A stretch of 64,000 nt of DNA, taken from Rhynochetos jubatus (Eukaryota > Chordata > Aves > Eurypygiformes > Rhynochetidae). The translations under genes were made by a program, and so were the position numbers. The notes below the pieces were generated by a model that had not been told where the DNA came from, did no database searches, and worked only from the letters and a program-made list of their open reading frames with translations. Location of the stretch: positions 34,181,722 through 34,245,721 of the forward strand of contig CM050654.1 in assembly GCA_027574665.1 (NCBI GenBank). The letters are read 5' to 3'. Positions 1 to 13,000 of the stretch are shown here, piece after piece; position 1 is the stretch's first letter, and each line of letters starts with the position of its first letter.

Positions 1-2605
1 TTTCTGTTACCGACTAATAGTTGGTATGTGGGTACGTTGCACCTTGTATCTGTAAGTGTCTGATATGGCTACAGTAACTATGATCTCGCAACCAGTGTCT
101 CATCTAATCCTCGTTATTAAGAACTCTCATGGTGTTTCTGAACATCTCCTGGGAGGAATTCAGATTATCCTCAATGCCTGCTGAAAACCCCAGGAGATGG
201 TTACTTCTTAGCAGTATCTGATACCAAAGCTGCTAAATGTTGTCTGCTAACTGACAAGATTTTTTTGCTGAATATATCTTTACTAACTTGGCTTAAAGGG
301 CACATTTCAATACAAATTCCTTACTAAGAATAAAGCTTAAGCACATGTTTAACGTTAGAAGGTGTGCAAGTTCAGGCTTTGACAATGAGGAAGGTAAATA
401 TCCAAACAGGACAGCTGAAAGCCTGGTGTCTGGAATGGAGAGGCTTGGAAAATTCATGGGGAAATTTCTAGGAGGAAAAGCAGGGAGAAAGATGAATTGC
501 CTTGTTGAACTAGAGCAGGCACCCAGTATTTCGCATTTTGACCTCATGCAATTGTCAGAACCTAAGCCTATGTTAAACAAAGATTAAGCCTCTTCACAGT
601 TCTTAGGCAAGCCTACAAACATGACTGATGCATAACCAATGTGCTAGAGGTTTTCTGAGTCTGAATACAGCATAAAATTGTGGCTCTGAAGGTCATAATG
701 CACCCCAAAGCATACTTTGTAAATCATACTGTCCTGTGGACCTACCACCATTATTTTATCAACTGATGAATCAGTGGCAGGACAAGAAGAAGATAGGGTA
801 TTCCTTGGTAGGCAAAGGAAAAATTTTAATGTCCGATATAGGAGAATGAAGAAAAGGTGGAGGCAGGTCATAATGATGGAGAAATTTCCTGTAGCTGCTC
901 TGCTTGTCTGGGAAGGAAGTCCAAACACTGGTCAGTGCTGCCGTGGAGTGGGGGCTGTCCTCCTGCTGCACCAAGGACTCTTCTTTAGACAATCTCCAGG
1001 GATGCCTTCCAGCCTCAGCAATGCTCTCATATGACATTCTACTTTTAGAAATAGATTATAACGTTCCTTCAAAAAGCAAAACAACTATTTCTTCTAAATT
1101 CCATGAGTTCTTAATCACTCTTTGCTTATCCCATGCCTTAAATCTTTCCCGATACCCTCAGAAATTACGTCTGTCATGTTCTTTGATAATTAGTCACTAG
1201 CGCAACATAGCATCTGGTGGCTGTTGCATTTTTTTGTTGGTTAAATGATCTGGATCCAATGCTGAAACAGAAAAATGCGTCTCAGTAAATAAAGCCGTAC
1301 AAGCACCTTGCAGGCACTATTAACTGCTTGACGCTGCTGAACTTCCTGAGCAGACCCAGGTAGAGTGAAGCTGGGATAATGGATTGGAGCAGCACAAAAG
1401 CCACACAGGAAGACCAGGGGCAGTCAGGATATTGAAAAGAGACTGAAATTTATTTGCATCCTTGTGGTTTTGTGCAAAAGATAGACAGAGGCCACTGCAA
1501 AGATGATTGAAACAGCAGCCTCCTTTGCAGTACTCTTGTGAGCATAACATTTGAATTTTTTCACCTTATTCCCATCTTTCACCTACTACATGACTTGCAT
1601 TTGCTGAGGTTTGCTTACGTTTGTTAGGCTTCTCCCACTCAAAGAGCACAGCTCTTCTGTAAGCAGATCTCATTTCAGAGCTGAGTCTGTTCAGCTTGCC
1701 ATGGAAGAGGAAGCTCAGGAAGAATAATTTTCTGAGCCAAGTTCAGAGCTGACACTAGCTGTGATATTATAGCAAGTTGACATAAATGATCATAAAATGT
1801 TGGTACTTGTATGTCCAGGAGATTATGCTGCAAGGCTGCTTTGTGCAGAATGAATAATTGGAAAGCACAGAGTAATTGAAACTTCCCAAAAGATTGTTTC
1901 TTCATGATCTCCAATATTTCAGTCAGAAAATTTATGGTTAGAATGCACCTCATTATGAATGTGTTGTTATCCTTGCTTTGTAAAGCAGCAGCATCTCTTT
2001 CTAAAGCCTGGCTCATCTCTCGCTGACCTCTGAAGCTATAAAGATAAGAGTTGTGTCACTTAGTGCAGGAGACAACTTTATAACCAGCACATTTTCAGAG
2101 CAAAATCAGCTTCTTACTGCTTGTATTCCACTGTGGAAAATTTTATTTAAAACAGAAAGGAATCTGATCCCTGCAGTGTCTGGGATGGTGACACTACCAC
2201 TTGTTCCCTGTATTTAATGTGATTGTTTTAGACACAGCATACTTGCATAGGGCTAAATCCACAGCTTGTATTCAGTTTTTGCATTCTACAAGTTCTCTGT
2301 GACTAGAAAAGGATCTTTGATTTTTTCTTAAATGTAGCTTAAACATAATTACCAATACAAACTGAGAAGGATGTGCTCTTGAGATGACCTTGTTTACATG
2401 CAAACGTCTCTGAGATATATACGTCTCTGTGTTTATTAAGTAAATTGCTCATAAATTAAACAGAATCTCCCCTATCAATTCGGATGTACTCCTCTTTTCA
2501 CATGGTCCATTAAGCATTAGTCCCTGAAGGTTTACTTTTTTAGAGTGCCTGTTTTATTGGATACAATTTCCTCATGAATGACTGTTACGCTGAAGGAAAC
2601 ATTAT

Positions 2606-2630
2606 GTATATAAACTAGATGTTTATATAC
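2606..2630. repeat. Short perfect inverted repeat (10-bp arms)
   Basis: Arms at 2606-2615 and 2621-2630 are exact reverse complements around a 5-nt spacer. They are AT-rich (GTATATAAAC type), so chance or a cruciform-prone AT island is the simplest reading. The TATATAAA string inside could resemble a TATA box, but nothing nearby supports a promoter. Confidence 0.6.
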
Positions 2631-5600
2631 TACAGTAAGCCTTGAGCAAGGTAATATGGTTTCCATAATTACATGTGTGGGAAAATAGATCAATTAAAAC
2701 TGAAAGTGTTGTTACTTTCTTAGATTTGTGTTGTGCTGCCAGACATGGTTTGAAGGACCTTGGTCTGACTAGTTGAAGAGTTTGGGACTAGTCTTCAGAC
2801 TCTCTCTAGTAACAGACAGTAAGGTTAGTAACTGCATAACAAAACACTGGCTTTTCTCTAGTACTACCAGAACTTACCCTGGTCTGCAAGGTGTGTTATC
2901 AAAATACTATGTAAGCAAGATCCACTATTTTTATATAACCGTTATTTTTACACAGCTCTGTTAATTTGGTTGTTAATCACATTGAACCAAAATAAATGTA
3001 ATTCCTTGCCAAATATTTCTCATTAGTATTGTATGTATACTGTAAATTACTGGCTACATTCAGCAATTTAAAGAGCAGTTATCAGCTTCAGTCACTTGGT
3101 TCTGGGCTTTACTTTAATGAGCACTAAGTCTGAGGGTAACCTGTCTTATGAAAATCAACCCTCTTTTATCTGCTCTTTACCAAGGTCCCAATTTTTAGGG
3201 CTAAACACTGGAAAGAACTTGTTTAAATGAGCATTTGTCAACTGTAGATTACAAGTTTTTCAGTTCAAAAATAGGAGAGGGTATAAGACATAAATAAATA
3301 TAAGCCAATATGAGGAAGCTTAACTTTCTTGAACAGAAAGCAATACCTTGTTTCAAAATTGAGACCACAACAGATAAAAGTCCTGTCTAATACCTGAGTG
3401 TGCTGTGAGCCTGTGGCCATGGCTCATCTTTCCAAAGAGCATGGATATACAGTTTTAATATTTATAATTAGATGTGTGCTCAAAATTAAAGAAATAAAAA
3501 GTATTGCTGGAGGATGGATCATAATCTAAGAGGGAAATGTCTTCTTGCAATTCACTTTTTTTCACAAAATTTAATGTTAAGTTTTCTATTGCCAACATGT
3601 TGTTTTTCAGCTCTCTTGTCCTGCAGTACAGGAGAGGAACAGTAGACCAAAATTAACATAAATTTTCATAATTTTTGTATCAGTTTTCTTGATGGTTTTA
3701 ATTTCATTTTATAATATTACCAAGATTTTTTAATAAGCTTAATGGAGACATTAATTAGTGCCTTTGGGGAAGTTAGAAGAGAAAATATTTTTTTGAGAGA
3801 AAATATGCATGAAATATTTTCAAATAGGAATAATTACAATTTTCTTCTACCACTTTATAGGCCTCTTTCCCTTGGCCTAACCGCTGCTTAGCACTTTATA
3901 TGATGAAACAAAGTTATCCCCTTTTTTATTTTTCTTTTGTTTAACTCTGGAAAATGTCCATGTTTTACAGAAGGGAGAGCTAAGAACATCATGCAGAAAA
4001 ATCTACTTTGGAAACTCAATGAGTTACAATTGATTTTTCCTTTTCTCTGAACTGCGTTTGCATGCTTTAAATGATTTATGGTTCATTAGTTCAGGTTAGT
4101 GAAAACTTTTACTCTGTTATTTTGAACTCCAGCATTCAATAAAAGAAAGGAAAATGCTTCACTTGCAGAGGTCCTCAAAGAAAAATTATGATGCTTGAGT
4201 TTAAATTGGGATATTAAATTGGTAGCAAGCAGCTTTCTTTTTTTAATCCTTGCTAATTCAATACCATGGGTTTTGTAGAAGCAGAATGGAATTGCAGTCT
4301 CAAATCTCTCTAAACAGGAATTGCAAATGCACCACTGACTGTTTGCATTAGGCAAAATTGTCCCAGTCCTTGTTTGACCAGACAGGGGGATAATAGGAAA
4401 TAAGCCTTGACCGTTCCAACTCTGCTTGGCTTCTGCATCCTTTTAGTGATGGCAAAGAGAGAAGCTGAATTTCTTTCAGCTAATCCTGGAGTGGTCCCTT
4501 TTAGACAGAGTGTTGACTCCAACAGCTCAGTCCAGCCACAGAATAAAAGGAATTTATATATATCCTTTCTTGGACTCCATTTAGCAAGGGAGATACTACT
4601 GCTGCATTGTGGTGACATGGTTTTTTTCTGCTGGGGCAGCAAAAGGGACACAGAAATAATGGGGAGAACAGCAGCGTATCTTCCCTGCCGTAAGAACAGA
4701 GGAGGTACACCAGTTGTTAAGATTTGTGAGCAAAGCAACAGTTGTGTGTCACTATCTGTTTTGTTAAATGCACAGCAAGGAAACCTGCTGCACACTAATT
4801 CTATTCATAAGAGGAAGCTTTGCTTTTCCGTTTTCAGCCAACTCCTCAATAGGCAGGATGATTTTCAGTGCATCATACTTTTTAATTAAGGCATTTGCTT
4901 TTGTTGCATTTTGTTATGATAAAAGCACCTTATTTCATCTCCAGCAGGTATAAGTTGAGTCAGATTTCATTTGATGTTGCTGGAACTGCTGCTTGGTTTC
5001 CCCCCCTTCTCTCGAGTATTTGTGCTAGGTTTTTTTTCTCCTATAGGATACAATGTTTAAGTCAAGTGATCACACTCCCAGGACAGTAGCTGCCAGCTTT
5101 ATTAAGTAATTGGAGTGCAAGGGTCATGCTTACAGTTCAGCCTTTGTTGACAGGAATTCTGCAGGGAGAGCAGAACTTTATTCCAAAGTACAGCACAGTC
5201 CTTCTCCAGAGGGACCAATGAATACCGGAGAAATGCATGAACAGGCAAGGCCCCCTGAAACAATCATTACTTATTAATGTCTGAAAGACAAGAGTGGTAT
5301 ATTATAAGTCTGCCCTTAGTTTCTAATAATAATTTGTAACTGCTTTGGTTATGTAGGCTGCACTTTCTTCATTTACAATTTGGTGGGTAGTATGGAAAAG
5401 AGGGTGGACAGAATTTGTTTCAAGTCAGTCACAATTATCTCCTCCAACTGTTTTTGTTTGTTTTCTTTTGTGTGGGTGGTGTTTTTTTCCCTTCTTTACT
5501 CTTTTTTGATTTTTTTCAAATGCAGCTGTTTTTTTTAAATTACATTTATAACTTAGAGCAAAAGTTGAATCACTAGTTTGGAAAATATTGAAACTTTTCT

Positions 5601-8600
5601 ATTTATTCCCATTCTCTTCTTACGTGGTTCACCCTTTTTCTCTATTTTCCCCAAAATCCTATTAATCAAATTTAGTACAAATATAATGACAATTTTATTG
5701 CCCTGAGACTGATCTTTTTTCTTTTAAATACTGACCGTTATTGAAAAACAGCTTTTGCTGTTCTCTATTAATCAAATATTTTAGTAATCTGATCGTAAGT
5801 GTGCATGTGTGTATTGGGAAGTGTTTTCATTAAACCTCCTCTATGTTACTTTATCTCCAAATACATAAAACTTTTCCTTAATTCTTTAGTCACTTGCTGT
5901 ATTTTGATAGATTCTTTATAGCCATACATATACTTCATACAATTTGCAGACATGGGACAAATACACAGGGGAAAGAAAACCATTTCCATGATTAAAACAC
6001 AAGCCAGAGTCTGGGATCACTTGTGTCCACAGTGCACGACATGTGCTCTGCAGACTTTGTCGTTTTACGTACATCCTGACTAACTGTAAAAACAAGATAT
6101 GAATGTATGCTGCCGGCCACATATTTATTTTAAAAAGAAATTTGAGTACACAGCTTATAGAACAGGGTCTGATTTTTCTTTTCCAATCTGAAATGCTGAG
6201 ATTTATTTCAGTTTTTGTTTGACACGCACAAAGTAATGTGCAGACAGACTCTTGACCAGTGGCTTCAGTATTTTTCCACTAGATGCATAGTTCATGGGCG
6301 AGGTAAATAAAAGGTTATTTAATAAAAGTGCATAACTTATTAGCAGGGCAATGGTTGGAGCAAAGGCTGTTCTGTGTATTTGGTGCTTTATGTAAGGCAT
6401 GAAAATGAAGAGACACCAGAGGAAAGGAGTATGACTGAATCAGAAGGTGAGACCTCATGGGATGGCACTAGGTAGAAAGGGGAAATGAAAGAATATATTC
6501 TGTTTAAAGAAAACAACCCTTGTGATGTCAGTGATGACACAGAAGTCTTTATTCTTATGGATGAGTACTTGTTGGTGGCTTCTTTACTTCTGTCTTAAAA
6601 AGTTTAGGTAAAAGTTTAAGCTTGAGGACTGGCATCTCGTTGCAGTGCCGACCTCTTCTAAGAAGTTTCTGTCCTCTGCTTACAAAAAAAAAACCCATTA
6701 ATATCTTCTCTGTCATGTACCTAATGCTACTTCACTGGTTGGAAACATCCATGTAGGTTGTCAGATCCAACTTCTCCACCTTAAACACCATGCTAAGTAA
6801 AATCAGGTAAAACTTAGCTGGAGAAAATGTGAGGATTCTAGCTGGCTGCCTAATTCGGTATTAGCCTATATCAATTGCTTTAGCAGGAAAATGGTCTTTT
6901 TGTTAAAATATACAGAATTTTGTTTCCAAGGAAAGAAAGTTCGTTTAACTGCAGAGTTAGGACAGACTTGTGCTGCAAGCCAAACAGAAAGGAGTAGCGA
7001 AGTGTGTCTGAGGAACCGTAAGCCATGTAGAAAACATGCTTGAGCTCAAGGATCAATGTCTTGGTGAAACATTTTTAGTCTTCTACATATTTAAATAATG
7101 TGAATATTTCTAGTATTATAGTAAGGAATAAAACACCAGACAGAGGCATGAAAACTTATCCAATAGTGAATCAGAAGTTTGCTTGAATATTTGCCTGATC
7201 GACATGTTCTTTATAAGGACTGAGTTACCTGGTGAAGAATGACACAAAATGACTCTTTCTTGATTAAGCCTGCTCTGACAGGCAGCCTCTCTCTGTGTTC
7301 GTAGAACGACAGTTGAAAACCACACGGGTGATGGGACTGCTTAGCACTCCACAGCATCCTCCACTCTACCTTCTTCCCCAGCGAGTTCTGCAGTTATGAG
7401 CAGTTTATCTTGCACGTTGCTGTGGTGACGCTCGCTTTCGAGATCAGCAAGGCAGAGCTGTCAAAGTGAGTGATTGCACAAACTTTGCAAACCGATTAAT
7501 GTGTCTGGAACACCGAAAATATTAAACTATAGTCTTTAGTTAATCATAGTGCCAGGGGGACAAACCCAGAAACAAGCCTGATGTTGTGGTTCAAACAGCC
7601 CCCACAGTGAGGGAGACTCCAGTGTACTCAGAGTGGTCTGTAATCAAGGTCACCACTCCCACCCACCCTGCATCCCACAGCTATTTGACATTCAAGCTTT
7701 CTCCTTCCAATGCCAGCAGCTTTTACATTGTTATAGCAGTGTAAAAACAGGCACCTCTAAATCAGATTTTCTTCTGTTGCTCACATGGTAGTGAAAATAC
7801 TGTGCTGCCAGTCGAACTTTTCAAAGCAGAAGTGAGTGATCTCCCACTTGTTATTGTTTGTATGATAGATTTTTCCCTGGGGGACCTCATGTTCACTCAT
7901 CCATTATTTAAAATTCCTGCTGAAAACAATGGGTCCTCCAAGTATGGAACGGGTGCTAGAGCATCTCTACATCTGCATAAGTAATTGCCGCTGATCAGAC
8001 ACTAGGCCTCACGAAGAGCTTCTTTACTTACATAATTTCCAGTGGAGCTCACAGTAGAAATATGCTTTCTTGTCATGCCATCAATATTTTGGAATATCAG
8101 CAAATATTGGGATGTTATGAAATACCAAATGGTAAAAATACTAACTCTAGCTCAGCCTCCTGTGGTTGAGGAACATGCCTTCACACAGTTTTTAAGGAGG
8201 TATGGCTCCATCTGTGAAGCTCAAGATTACTAGCAGTGAGTTTAAAGGTAAATTAGCTGAAGTTAGAAGGAACATTCACCTGAGTAAGAATTATCTTGCA
8301 TGTGGGGAAACAATACAGCTTAAGTATTAACTTCTGTTTCTTAACGGCTTTTTTCTCATTCATCATGAAGACTAAGTAATAAGTCTTTAGCTGAACTGCC
8401 TCAGTTCAAGCAAGTGTTTGTCATGTCAGTTCTTACCTGTTTAATCAAAATATGAAATTAATTCTATTTATCTAGTTAAAAAAAAAAAGTGACAACATAA
8501 CCACCCTGCTACTAGTTGATTCTCTGTCAGATTTCCTACCATAAGACTCTATATGGGTTATCTTATTTTCTAGATATTTCAGCTCTTTATTTTTTTTGAT

Positions 8601-9756
8601 AATTACTTAAAATGTACTTTTTGTATAAAAGAGTGCATGTACTGTAGATTGATATATATCAGGATGCACAGTCTAGAGTAAAAGGGTAGAGCAATAACAA
8701 TACAAACATATGGTAACCAGATGTCAACCAAGCATGAAGGCAGGAAAAGGTCATATGCGGCAGTTTACAGCATCTCAGCAAGAAACAGGAGAAAACAAAA
8801 ACATTGACATTTTCTGGACGCATTTTTCTAAACTCTTAAAAAATGCGTATGAGGCAAAGTGTTGGCTCATGAATTTAATTTTCCTGCACATTCATTGCAA
8901 AAAGCCTTGTGAACTTAGTCTGATGAAGAACTGGAGAGGGTGGCTCTGGTATCCAATGGTGTGGTTCCTGGGCATCATGGCTCACTGGTCTCCAAGACCC
9001 CACCACACACCGTGCAGTAGCAATAAAGATCCCAAAGGTTAGAAAAACTCTTTGGTCAAATTTCCTCAAATGAACCCCTCCCTTCCCTTTTATAAGAATT
9101 CTGTGTTCTTTCTCTCCAATCTACAACAGGGACACTCAGAATATTTAAGGCTTCTCTTAATTTCTCTTTAAGAGGTACACTGCAGCTGGAGAAACTCTCA
9201 TGTGCTGGGGGGAATAGGGGACTGCATCTATATTAGACATAACTGACTGAATGTCCTATCAGAAACTTTCACTTTACCTGTGTTTAATGCCCTTTAAATC
9301 TCTTGGCTTCCTCATCTTGGGGTGATGCTGTCTGCAAATCTGGTGTCTAGCTGTTGCGTGGCTATCTTGCTCTGGTGAGCTCAGTTTTACAATTTGTGTG
9401 GAGCACAGGTGGCAGTCAAGCCTTGAAACTGTGGATCTAGATTTTTCTGGATACAAACATTTCTAAATACCAATGAATAAGAAGTCAATGTAATGCGTTC
9501 TCCTGTACGACACAACAGACCTTGTTGAGCACTCTTCATAAATCCAAAGTATGATAGCTTTTCCCTTTTACTTGGTGAGCTAATAATACTTAATGAGCAA
9601 TTAGACCATGTTTACTCTTTGAAAGGACTGGTTTAATACAGGTGTATTTATCCCATTCTAACCACAGGGTAGACAAAAGCTGCTGCATGTTTGAAACCTC
9701 GTAAGTTGAAAGTGGTGTTCTTTAAGGGATCCGGGGAAGCAGATATAACATATCAG

Positions 9757-9778
9757 ATTAACATATATCTATGTTAAT
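9757..9778. repeat. Short perfect inverted repeat (9-bp arms)
   Basis: The arms 9757-9765 and 9770-9778 (ATTAACATA and its reverse complement) flank a 4-nt spacer. It lies in an AT-rich stretch of ATAT-type words. No function is assigned. Confidence 0.5.
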
Positions 9779-9987
9779 ACAGTGCTGTGCATATTACAAA
9801 CCAGGTTAGTGCTAGCTCAGGTATTTCTGAAGTGTTCCCTTTTGCACAACACAAACTTAATCAACATTGTGTCAGCTCTTTGTCTAGTTTTGACCCCTAC
9901 TAAGGGACTACTAACTGTTATCCAAGCTTGTGGAGGTGTTTTTAATGACTTGCATTAATTAGTAAAACTTCAGTTTTCTCCCTTTTT

Positions 9988-10027
9988 CTATAATAATAAT
10001 AATTATTAGTAATGATGATAATAATAG
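9988..10027. repeat. Degenerate AAT/ATT microsatellite
   Basis: A run of TAA/AAT triplets changes to ATTATTAG and then to GATGATAATAAT units. The interruptions indicate an old, decaying trinucleotide repeat. It is a simple repeat with no coding frame. Confidence 0.85.
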
Positions 10028-13000
10028 CAACGTCCCTTCTAATCTTATGCACATGTCCTGCCGTCTCCAAGGTCTGTCTTCATTTTTTGATAAGCATAAA
10101 GCAATACTGGATACTTCTGTTTCTCCTGTGCTGAGATTCTGTCACTGCTACATTCTCCTTTCCATTAAACAAATAAGAAAATATTTCTCAAAGACTTAGA
10201 ACCACATGAACTATGAAGTGTGACAAAGATACAAAGGGCCACTGAAGAAGAATTCAGAAGTATCCAGATAATACGAACCAGATGTTTTATGCAGAAAAAG
10301 GAGGGGGAAAGAGGATTATAAAATGAAAGCAGTCTTGAAGCATCTTAGTTTTACAGTCAGAAAAGATGAAACAACTTCATTAAGATGTGGTGTTTGGAAT
10401 TTGTAATGGTCAGCTAGAAATGGGAAAGAGTAAAATCCTAATTAAGCTGGTGCTGATGAGCATTTTTCTGTATAATTTAGTACAAAGAATATCATAGAAT
10501 GTTATTTCCGTTTTGCACAAAAAATATTGTTTTAATAAAGAAATGGAATAAAATCTTAAGCACTCCATTTACAACTGAAGATTAGAAAGTGTTAAAACAT
10601 CAGATTATTAAGAATTCATGATTTTTGTAATGGCTTTGTGAAGAAAGGACACAGACCATAAGGGAGTTTTGAGTGACGTACTCCAACCCTTTCCTACTGT
10701 TTAAGCTTAAAGTTCTGCCTTTAAATGACCCAGATACGTTTCCTTCAGTCCTCTAAATGAAAAGGTGTTGCAGATCTTGTTACCCTAATGCTGAAATCTT
10801 AGAGAACAGTAAACTCACTAGTTGGTAGTGAACTATTTTCATTAATTTTCAAATGAAATCATAATAAGTATGCCATTCAAGAGAAGAGAAAAGCTGCCAT
10901 GGGCAGCTTATGTTATGTTTATAAATCACCCACTCTTCTTTCAAAGTCCATAAAGAAGAACCAGCAACTTGTTACGGAATAGAGAGGAAAACTGAACTGT
11001 TAACATTAGGATATGACTTGCCTTCTGTTTGTGCTTACTATTTGGTAGGATGGAGGGTTTAAAATCAAACGTGTTCTGCTCAACCCCAGAGTTTGTGCTT
11101 AGTCACTTAAAGGCATGTCTTTGTAGACATTACCAATATGTATGTTTTGTGGTCTTCCAAATACACTTGTATTTCTCATTCTGCTGATGGTCTGCATGTA
11201 TAGTTACACGTGTAAGTGTCATTCACTTGTAATTTATGCTTTTAAAAGAATTCACTATAATTCAGTTAATGGGACCATATGTTAAGTCAGCACTTCATAC
11301 CTTTGTTTAATTTAAACCCTCCTTTGTAAGTCAGAGCTCTATATATGGATATATTTCACTACCAATGAAAAATACATCTGGAGCCAGATATTCCACTGAT
11401 GTTGAGTCCCACTGATTTAATGTCAGTTGAAAATCTGGCTTGTCATTCATATTCTTCATTCCTAAACCTTTTGGACTCAGACTAATTTGCATGAAGATAC
11501 ATTTTTAAATGCATTTTTAACCTATTTTATTTGGAACTATGAAATGTGACTGTTTAAAATGCAGTTGCTCTGTATGTGGCCACTGAATTAACTTAATAGT
11601 ATGTTTACTAGAATGAATCTAGTATCTGTTGGTTTACTTAAAGTTGCTGAGATTAATGAAATTTAAATTTCCTTCCATTTTTCTAATGCAAATAAAAGTG
11701 GGCTTGTCATTGCCCTGTGGTTACATTCAAGCAGGTTATCACACTGTGATAACTCATTACAAGTTGCAAAACACTGCTCATCCATGTGTGCTGCACAGGG
11801 CAGAGGTTCAGCGTAGGGCACAGAGGACACACAGTTGTGTTTGCTCGGTATAAATGATACAACATGTCTTATTGGCCATCACACTGCATGCTTTGCATGT
11901 TGTCTTATTTTTGCTTGATATTCCCCTCAAGTCCCAGCTAGAGGGTCAGTACAAAGATGAGAGAGAGCCTAAATATTGTTTTCAGAGCATGAAATAGTGA
12001 CATTAATTAAATTAATGAAAGATACTGGCTTTCTATATTTGCTATAAAAATGTCTTCATAGAAACTGAGATTTCTTTGTAAATCAAGATGCTTGTCTGAA
12101 CTTATTAGTGTTTGAAATAATTATCCCTTTATCAGAAACTGCTGTCAATACAAAGCTGATGCAAAGAGGCATTTATTCTTTTGTGGAAAATAAGTGCTTG
12201 ATAAAAACAAAGCACAGTTATGTTTACCCTGTATGTTGATTTTCTTTCTGTTTTTAATTTAAATTTCAGCCATCAGAGTGGCTGAAAACTACGTTATTTG
12301 ATTAATTTTTTTTACACATGCAGATATCATTTTTTTTCAGTTTAATAGCATAACTTTGGTTTAACTTCCTGGGCTGTCCTCCAGACTCACTTCACGACAA
12401 CACACAGGCTTAGTGGCATTTACCTATATAAAATTGCAAGTCTCTCTCAATTAACTTGTGTGGCTAAATGATGTGGCCAATCAGCAAAGTGCAAGCAGCT
12501 GGAATATAATTTGGAGGGCTGCATTATAAAATTATCAACAGATTAAAGTCATTATCAATTCATTCTCAAGTAATGTGCAAAACGACATGCAGTTACCTTG
12601 GAGGAATGAGCAAGCATATTAAAACTGGCAAGGAAACCCATCAGTAAACCAGGTGATAATCAATCTTGAAGGAGTTTAACAAATGGCTACATCATGAAAT
12701 GGATGCTGTTATGAGCTGTAAACTTTTTGATTATGACTGCAGAAGGATAAGAAAGTTTAAGATACAAATATGACATAAAAGTCTTAGAAAGAAACAGGTA
12801 AACAAGAAATAGATTTCTTATATTTTTAAGTTCATTAGTTTTAAAGAACATCTCAATGACCAAATAGTATTCAGAAATGCAAATTATGCTAACTAATCTC
12901 TATGGCTTTTTTAGGATAAAAACAATTCATTCTTTAGGTCTTTCAAGATAACTTTATTTTCAGCTTCAAATCCAAATTTTTCGTTTCCAGCGTTTTTCTC

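Larger units (their letters stand above)
1..9980. other. Unique AT-rich non-coding sequence
   Basis: No gene is supported here. Open frames are short, overlap on both strands and show no recognisable domains, and no CR1 or LTR similarity is visible. The stretch contains a pyrimidine-rich section around 5450-5780, two short perfect inverted repeats (2606-2630 and 9757-9778, listed separately) and a small CpG-containing patch near 7380-7450. The overlapping 160-codon frames at 4310-4889 lie on opposite strands and look like chance. An intron or intergenic spacer is the best description. Confidence 0.7.

Noticed and set aside
4310-4889. Pair of ~160-codon frames on opposite strands
   Set aside because: They overlap almost fully on opposite strands, have no recognisable motif, and lie in ordinary sequence, so at most one could be real and neither is supported.
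10488-10510. ATCATAGAATG resembling a CR1 terminus
   Set aside because: The match covers only about 10 bp and the following sequence has no CR1 blocks.
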